64,000 bases of DNA, taken from the NCBI GenBank assembly GCA_910576205.1, contig CAJTHL010000003.1, forward strand, positions 124,001-188,000. Direction: 5' to 3'. A model generated the notes under the pieces. The model ran no database searches. It saw only the letters and a program-made list of their open reading frames with translations, and was not told where the DNA came from. This stretch comes from Clostridia bacterium (GTDB lineage: Bacteria; Bacillota; Clostridia; Lachnospirales; Lachnospiraceae). Of the stretch, positions 59,428-64,000 are shown in pieces. Each line of letters starts with the position of its first letter. Positions within the stretch are counted from its first letter, which is position 1. Position numbers and translations under genes: made by a program.

Positions 59428-60072
59428 ATGGAAGAACGGGAAATTTCAAAAGCGGTGGTCAGACGGCTGCCCAGGTATTACCGGTATCTGGGTGAAATTC
59501 TGGAGAGTGGGATAGAACGGATTTCCTCCAGCGAGCTGAGCAGTCGTATGAAGGTGACTGCTTCCCAGATCCGCCAGGATTTAAACAACTTCGGCGGTTT
59601 TGGGCAGCAGGGCTACGGATATAATGTAAAATATTTACATGAAGAAATCGGAAAAATCCTGGGTCTGGACAAGCAGCACAACATGATTATTGTGGGCGGC
59701 GGGAATCTGGGACAGGCATTGGCCAATTATGTGAATTTTGAGCGGGAAGGCTTTGTCATAAAGGGGATTTTTGACGTAAACCCGGTGTTAAAAGGACTTA
59801 GTGTCCGGGGAATCGAGATTCACATGCTGGAGGATCTCCAGAGCTTTATCCGGGATGAGGAGATTCAGATTGCGGCGCTGACCCTGCCAAAGACAAAGGC
59901 GGAGGAGATGGCAAAGCTTCTGGTGCGGTACGGAATCAAGGCTATCTGGAATTTTGCACATGTGGATCTGCATGTGCCGGAGGATGTGCTGGTGGAGAAC
60001 GTACATCTGTCGGAAAGCCTTATGCGGCTGTCCTACAATATTACAAGGTATGAAAGGGAGCATCTGGGTTGA
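59428..60072 (+). CDS. rex: Redox-sensing transcriptional repressor Rex
   Basis: 214 residues from the ATG at 59428 (AAGGAGAG upstream). N-terminal winged helix (AVVRRLPRYYRYLGEILESG, QIRQDLNNFGGFGQQGYGY) and a Rossmann domain with IIVGGGNLGQALANY that senses NADH/NAD+. Rex represses fermentation and electron-transport genes at low NADH. The Rnf genes in this window are plausible targets, though no clear Rex site was found before rnfC. Confidence 0.95.
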   Translation: MEEREISKAVVRRLPRYYRYLGEILESGIERISSSELSSRMKVTASQIRQDLNNFGGFGQQGYGYNVKYLHEEIGKILGLDKQHNMIIVGGGNLGQALANYVNFEREGFVIKGIFDVNPVLKGLSVRGIEIHMLEDLQSFIRDEEIQIAALTLPKTKAEEMAKLLVRYGIKAIWNFAHVDLHVPEDVLVENVHLSESLMRLSYNITRYEREHLG

Positions 60073-60164
60073 TGCTCCTTCTTAACGGACAGATTCCCCA
60101 AATTTCCCGGGTGTCCGGGGGAACCAAAAACGAAACTCTCACATAAAATAAAGGAGGAAGCAGT

Positions 60165-61307
60165 ATGAACAAAAAAAGAGCCTGCGGCCGGGTCTGGGCA
60201 GAGATTGACCTGGATGCGGTGGAGCATAATTTTGAGGAGATGCGGCGGAATTTAAAGCCGGGGACAAAGATGATCGGGGTGGTGAAGGCGGACGGCTACG
60301 GCCACGGGGCCCTGCCCATTGCCAGACGGGTGGAAGGCTACGAGGATCTGTGGGGATTCGCGGTGGCTACCGTGGAGGAGGCCCTTTCCTTAAGAGAGGG
60401 CGGCATAAGAAAGCCGGTCCTGATTCTGGGCTATACGTTTCCGGAGGACTACGAGGCCATTGTGTACCACGACCTGCGCCCGGCGGTATTCAGGAGGGAT
60501 ATGGCAGAGCTTTTGTCCAGGGAGGCCGTAAAGCAGGGAAAGACCGTAAAAATACATATTAAACTGGACACGGGCATGAGCCGTATCGGCTTTGCGGATA
60601 AGCCGGAGAATATCGGGGTTCTGGGGGAGCTTGCCAGGCTGCCCCAGGTGGAAATGGAGGGGATCTTCACCCACTTTGCCAGGGCGGACGAGAGGGATAA
60701 GATGTCCGCCAATATCCAGCTTTGCAGATTCCAGTCCTTTGTGGGAGCCTGTGAGCTGAAAGGGCTTAAGTTTTCTATGCGCCACTGCTCCAACAGCGCC
60801 GGAATCATTGACCTTAAGGAAGCGAATATGGACGCCGTGCGGGCGGGCATCAGCATTTACGGGCTCTACCCCTCCCCGGAGGTGGACACGGAGCACGTGA
60901 GGCTGAAACCTGTCCTGTCCCTAAAGAGCCATATTGTCTACATCAAGGAGATAGAGCCTGGAACCAGCATCAGCTACGGCGGTACCTACACGGCGCCGGA
61001 GAAGCGGCGGATTGCCACCATCCCGGTGGGATACGGGGACGGTTATCCCAGACAGCTCTCCGGCAAAGGGTTTGTCCTTATAGACGGAAAACGCGCCCCC
61101 ATCCGGGGAAGGGTCTGTATGGACCAGATGATGGTGGATGTGACGGATATCCCGGGAGCCCGGGAAAACATGGAGGTTACCCTGGTGGGAGAAGAGCAGG
61201 GAGAACGGATTTCCGTAGAGGAGCTAGGAGAGCTCTCCGGCCGGTTCAACTATGAGTTTGTCTGCTGCCTTACAAAGCGGGTGCCCCGGGTCTGTCTGCC
61301 GGAGTAA
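60165..61307 (+). CDS. alr: Alanine racemase
   Basis: 380 residues, AAAGGAGG before the ATG. PLP-binding Lys41 in VVKADGYGHG, the TGMSRIGF segment and catalytic Tyr271 in ISYGGTYTA are present, with PVGYGDGYPR following. It makes D-alanine for peptidoglycan. Its position next to mazF matches the alr-ndoA order of Bacillus. Confidence 0.95.
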   Translation: MNKKRACGRVWAEIDLDAVEHNFEEMRRNLKPGTKMIGVVKADGYGHGALPIARRVEGYEDLWGFAVATVEEALSLREGGIRKPVLILGYTFPEDYEAIVYHDLRPAVFRRDMAELLSREAVKQGKTVKIHIKLDTGMSRIGFADKPENIGVLGELARLPQVEMEGIFTHFARADERDKMSANIQLCRFQSFVGACELKGLKFSMRHCSNSAGIIDLKEANMDAVRAGISIYGLYPSPEVDTEHVRLKPVLSLKSHIVYIKEIEPGTSISYGGTYTAPEKRRIATIPVGYGDGYPRQLSGKGFVLIDGKRAPIRGRVCMDQMMVDVTDIPGARENMEVTLVGEEQGERISVEELGELSGRFNYEFVCCLTKRVPRVCLPE

Positions 61308-61398
61308 AAGGCGGCGGTAAAAAAGTCTGCGGTCACTGGAATACGAATCGATATTTTGGAAATACTTTCATTATTCTAAAAATCGGAGAGTGAAACAG

Positions 61399-61746
61399 TT
61401 GATTATCAGACGTGGAGATATTTATTATGCGGATTTACGGCCGGTGATAGGTTCCGAACAGGGAGGTATCCGTCCGGTGCTGGTGGTGCAGAACGACACG
61501 GGAAACCGGCACAGCCCCACGGTCATTGTGGCGGCCATCACATCCAGGATGAACAAGGCGAAGCTGCCCACCCATATTGAGCTGAGCGCAAGACAGTGCA
61601 GTATCATGAAGGATTCGGTAGTGCTTCTGGAACAGCTGCGCACCGTTGACAAGCAGAGACTGAAGGATAAAGTGTGTCATCTGGACGACGCATTGCTGGC
61701 AAGGGTAGACCGGGGTCTTAAGGTAAGCCTGGACTTAGGTACATAA
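61399..61746 (+). CDS. mazF: MazF/EndoA-type endoribonuclease toxin
   Basis: 115 residues from a TTG at 61399, with GGAGAG eight bases upstream; this places the start as in Bacillus EndoA. A GTG at 61390 is too close to that site. [20 protein letters not shown] with the catalytic Arg region, [28 protein letters not shown] and [13 protein letters not shown] follow EndoA closely. It cleaves mRNA at short sequences. No antitoxin gene (EndoAI/MazE) fits in the 91-bp gap after alr. Confidence 0.92.
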   Translation: MIIRRGDIYYADLRPVIGSEQGGIRPVLVVQNDTGNRHSPTVIVAAITSRMNKAKLPTHIELSARQCSIMKDSVVLLEQLRTVDKQRLKDKVCHLDDALLARVDRGLKVSLDLGT

Positions 61747-61817
61747 TAAAACTTGCCAATCGAAAGAATAGATGGTATATTTATCAGAAAGAACAAGGGA
61801 GAAGAGGTACAAACCAC

Positions 61818-62546
61818 ATGTCAGGACATTCAAAATTTGCCAATATCAAGCATAAAAAAGAGAAGAACGACGCGGCCAAGGGAAAGATTTTCACCATTAT
61901 CGGCCGTGAGATTGCCGTAGCGGTCAAGGAGGGCGGGGCAGACCCGGCCAACAACAGCCGCCTTAGAGACGTGATTGCCAAGGCCAAGGCCAACAATATG
62001 CCAAACGATACCATTGACAGGGGTATCAAGCGGGCGGCCGGGGACGCAGGCTCCGTAAACTACGAGTATGTGACTTACGAGGGATACGGCCCGGGTGGCA
62101 CGGCCATCATTGTGGACGCCCTTACGGACAACCGCAACCGGACAGCCGCCAATGTGCGAAGCGCTTTTACAAAGGGAAGCGGAAGCGTGGGAACCACAGG
62201 CTGTGTGTCCTACATGTTTGACAAAAAGGGCCAGATCGTCATTGACAAAGAGGAATGCCAGATGGAAGCGGACGATCTCATGATGCTGGCCCTGGACGCC
62301 GGAGCGGAGGATTTCTCCGAGGAGGAGGACTGCTTCCAGGTGATTACCGGCCCGGAGGATTTCAGCGAGGTGAGACAAGCGCTGGAGGCCCAGGGCATTT
62401 CCATGGCGGAGGCTGAGGTGACCATGATTCCCCAGACCTACGTGTCCCTTACCAGTGAGACGGATTTAAAGAATCTCCAGAAAACGCTGGATCTTCTGGA
62501 GGAGGACGACGATGTCCAGGCTGTGTACCATAACTGGGAAGAATAA
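61818..62546 (+). CDS. YebC/PmpR family protein
   Basis: 242 residues. The N-terminus [20 protein letters not shown], the [17 protein letters not shown] and [19 protein letters not shown] segments are hallmarks of the YebC/TACO1 family. These are cytoplasmic proteins that bind DNA or act in translation of proline-rich sequences. Full length. Confidence 0.94.
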   Translation: MSGHSKFANIKHKKEKNDAAKGKIFTIIGREIAVAVKEGGADPANNSRLRDVIAKAKANNMPNDTIDRGIKRAAGDAGSVNYEYVTYEGYGPGGTAIIVDALTDNRNRTAANVRSAFTKGSGSVGTTGCVSYMFDKKGQIVIDKEECQMEADDLMMLALDAGAEDFSEEEDCFQVITGPEDFSEVRQALEAQGISMAEAEVTMIPQTYVSLTSETDLKNLQKTLDLLEEDDDVQAVYHNWEE

Positions 62547-62572
62547 CGGGCGGACGCCAAGGAGGAAAAAAG

Positions 62573-63352
62573 ATGGATCTAGTAGCTTACGGAGAAGCCC
62601 ACAATAAAGCCATGCAGGGAATCGAGGACATGCTTTTCCAGGTTAAAAACCCCATGGGGCATTTTAAGAAATCCACGTATCCGGAACAATTTGAGGATTA
62701 CTACCGGAAATATACGGATGTGCTGGAGGCCGTGGAGAAGGTTTACCAGATGGAGGAGGAGCCGGCGAAATGGTGTCAGAAGCTGGCGGATCACCTGACA
62801 GACGCGGCGGCGGACCGGCTGGATGCCATTCCCAGAAAAGGGCAGCGGGGAGACACGCTTCTGGGCTATAATATGTCTATGGCCGTCTATCTCTTCCCGG
62901 CATTTCTGGAGACGAAGAGCAAATGCGCCGAGGAAGTGACGGACGCCATTGTGGAGACCTGGAACAAGCGGTTCCACACTACTGTGGGAAAAGCTTCCTA
63001 TGATAAGATCATGGGGGGATTCCAGCGGAAATTCTGCTATATTACCACGGCTGTCTGCGAGAGCCTGGGAAAAGAGGACGACTGCTATGAGCTGGAGCTT
63101 CTGCGAAGCTACCGGGACGGATATCTTATGGCGACAAGAGAGGGGGAGGCTCTGGTGAAGGAGTATTATAATATTGCGCCTACCATTGTCACCCGCATCA
63201 ACAGACAGAGCCAGGCATCCGGCGTATATCGTGGGATCTGGGACAATTATCTGAAGCCCTGCATCCGGTTTATCGAGGAGCAGAGGCTGGAGGACTGCAA
63301 AGACTGCTATATGAATATGGTGATGGAGCTGAAAGGGAGGTACATAGCATGA
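62573..63352 (+). CDS. CFI-box-CTERM domain protein
   Basis: 259 residues behind AAGGAGG. The N-terminal 150 residues are helical and unrecognised. The C-terminal part has FCYITTAVCESLGKEDDCYE, followed by LELLRSYRDGYL and a helix with REGEALVKEYY: the CFI-box C-terminal domain, with its conserved Cys and a pattern of helices. Function unknown. It overlaps the next gene by ATGA. Confidence 0.75.
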   Translation: MDLVAYGEAHNKAMQGIEDMLFQVKNPMGHFKKSTYPEQFEDYYRKYTDVLEAVEKVYQMEEEPAKWCQKLADHLTDAAADRLDAIPRKGQRGDTLLGYNMSMAVYLFPAFLETKSKCAEEVTDAIVETWNKRFHTTVGKASYDKIMGGFQRKFCYITTAVCESLGKEDDCYELELLRSYRDGYLMATREGEALVKEYYNIAPTIVTRINRQSQASGVYRGIWDNYLKPCIRFIEEQRLEDCKDCYMNMVMELKGRYIA

Positions 63353-64000
63353 GAATGGATACCATTTGTGTACAGTCCGGCTGGAAGCCGAAACGGGGAG
63401 AACCCAGGGTGCTTCCCATCTGCCAGAGTACCACCTTTAAATACGATACCACGGAGGAAATGGGGAAGCTCTTTGATCTGGAGGAGAGCGGCTATTTCTA
63501 CACCCGCCTTCAGAACCCCACCAACGACTGCGTGGCCGCCAAGATTGCGGAGATGGAGGGGGGCGTGGCGGCCATTCTGACATCTTCGGGACAGGCCGCC
63601 AATTTCTATTCCATTGCAAATATCTGCCAGGCGGGGGATCACATTGTGTGTTCCGCTACCGTATACGGAGGAACCTTTAACCTGTACGCGGCCACCATAA
63701 AGAAAATGGGCATCGCCTGCACCTTTGTGGATCCCGACGCGCCGGAGGAGGAGATTGAGAAGGCCTTCCGGCCGGAAACAAAGGCTGTGGTGGGGGAGAC
63801 TATCGCAAACCCGGCCCTTGTGGTTCTGGATATTGAGAAGTTTGCCAGGCTGGCCCATAAACACGGCTGCCCCCTTATTGTGGACAATACCTTTGCCACG
63901 CCTGTCAACTGCCGTCCTTTTGAGTGGGGGGCGGATATCGTGACCCATTCCACCTCAAAATATATGGACGGACATGCCATGGCCGTAGGCGGCTGTGTAG
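63349..64000 (+). CDS. O-acetylhomoserine sulfhydrylase / Cys-Met metabolism PLP enzyme (partial)
   Basis: First 217 residues; the gene runs off the window. ATG at 63349 overlaps the stop of the CFI-box gene, with GGGAGG upstream. MRMDTICVQSGWKPKRGEPR, the FYTRLQNPTN segment, EGGVAAILTSSGQAAN and the PLP Lys204 in STSKYMDGH place it in the Cys/Met metabolism family. It most resembles O-acetylhomoserine aminocarboxypropyltransferase (MetY), with cystathionine gamma-synthase/lyase as the alternative. Confidence 0.88.
   Translation, partial: MRMDTICVQSGWKPKRGEPRVLPICQSTTFKYDTTEEMGKLFDLEESGYFYTRLQNPTNDCVAAKIAEMEGGVAAILTSSGQAANFYSIANICQAGDHIVCSATVYGGTFNLYAATIKKMGIACTFVDPDAPEEEIEKAFRPETKAVVGETIANPALVVLDIEKFARLAHKHGCPLIVDNTFATPVNCRPFEWGADIVTHSTSKYMDGHAMAVGGCV

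Noticed and set aside
1..64000. CRISPR array, tRNA, rRNA, insertion sequence or prophage
   Set aside because: No regularly spaced repeats, no clover-leaf or rRNA-like sequence and no transposase, integrase or phage structural genes were seen on either strand.

Overview
The window looks like a chromosomal segment of an anaerobic, spore-forming Firmicute, most probably Lachnospiraceae (Clostridium cluster XIVa). This is inferred from gene content: a complete Rnf complex followed by NusG-domain-II and Gx-transporter genes, Rex, a Csp-type subtilisin, a Zn-dependent phospholipase C family protein, a BMP-type nucleoside ABC importer, TRAP transport, a CFI-box protein, strong AGGAGG ribosome binding sites and moderately GC-rich codon use. 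Nearly all genes lie on the + strand, as expected for one replication arm. No rRNA, tRNA, CRISPR array, insertion sequence or prophage was found. Both ends cut genes: a surface protein at the left and a PLP-dependent sulfhydrylase at the right.

Layout. 1-783: C-terminal end of a membrane-anchored surface protein. 790-7480: an AraC regulator divergent from a carbohydrate operon (GPH symporter, Zn-dehydrogenase, split transketolase, SDR dehydrogenase) with no kinase. 7481-7798: an intergenic region with two strong hairpins and the leuS promoter. 7799-18249: leuS, rnfCDGEAB, Gx transporter, NusG-II protein, uridine kinase and a ClC channel. 18266-23382: small unknown proteins including a Gly/Cys-rich peptide, a phospholipase C-like protein, a UMF1-type MFS transporter, an intracellular subtilisin and two half-size DMT proteins. 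23763-31634: a nucleoside uptake and salvage operon (deoD, ADP-ribosylglycohydrolase-fold protein, BMP lipoprotein, ABC ATPase, two permeases, nucleoside hydrolase) ending in a strong terminator. 31812-36486: HpcH/HpaI aldolase, TRAP transporter and GntR regulator, probably for a sugar acid. 36776-39823: PfkB kinase divergent from a deaminase-type amidohydrolase and a flavodoxin-fold oxidoreductase.

39882-48808 is the most unusual stretch: a secreted FG-GAP protein, a two-component system, an unknown secreted protein, an amidase-polysaccharide deacetylase fusion, a repeat-bearing lipoprotein, a two-TM membrane protein and a FliD-like protein without flagellar genes. Two copies of a 90-nt folded element sit here, each just upstream of a ribosome binding site. 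Several of their stem pairs differ between copies by compensating changes. I regard this element as the best candidate for something undescribed.

48929-64000 is mostly housekeeping: peptide deformylase, YitT protein, second deaminase-type amidohydrolase, Csp-like subtilisin, NADP isocitrate dehydrogenase, MBOAT/SGNH acyltransfer pair, ABC-F ATPase (minus strand), rex, alr, a MazF without an adjacent antitoxin, YebC, a CFI-box protein and the start of an O-acetylhomoserine sulfhydrylase-like gene. Together the genes describe an amino-acid, nucleoside and sugar fermenter that uses ferredoxin:NAD oxidoreduction coupled to ion transport and controls redox genes by Rex.
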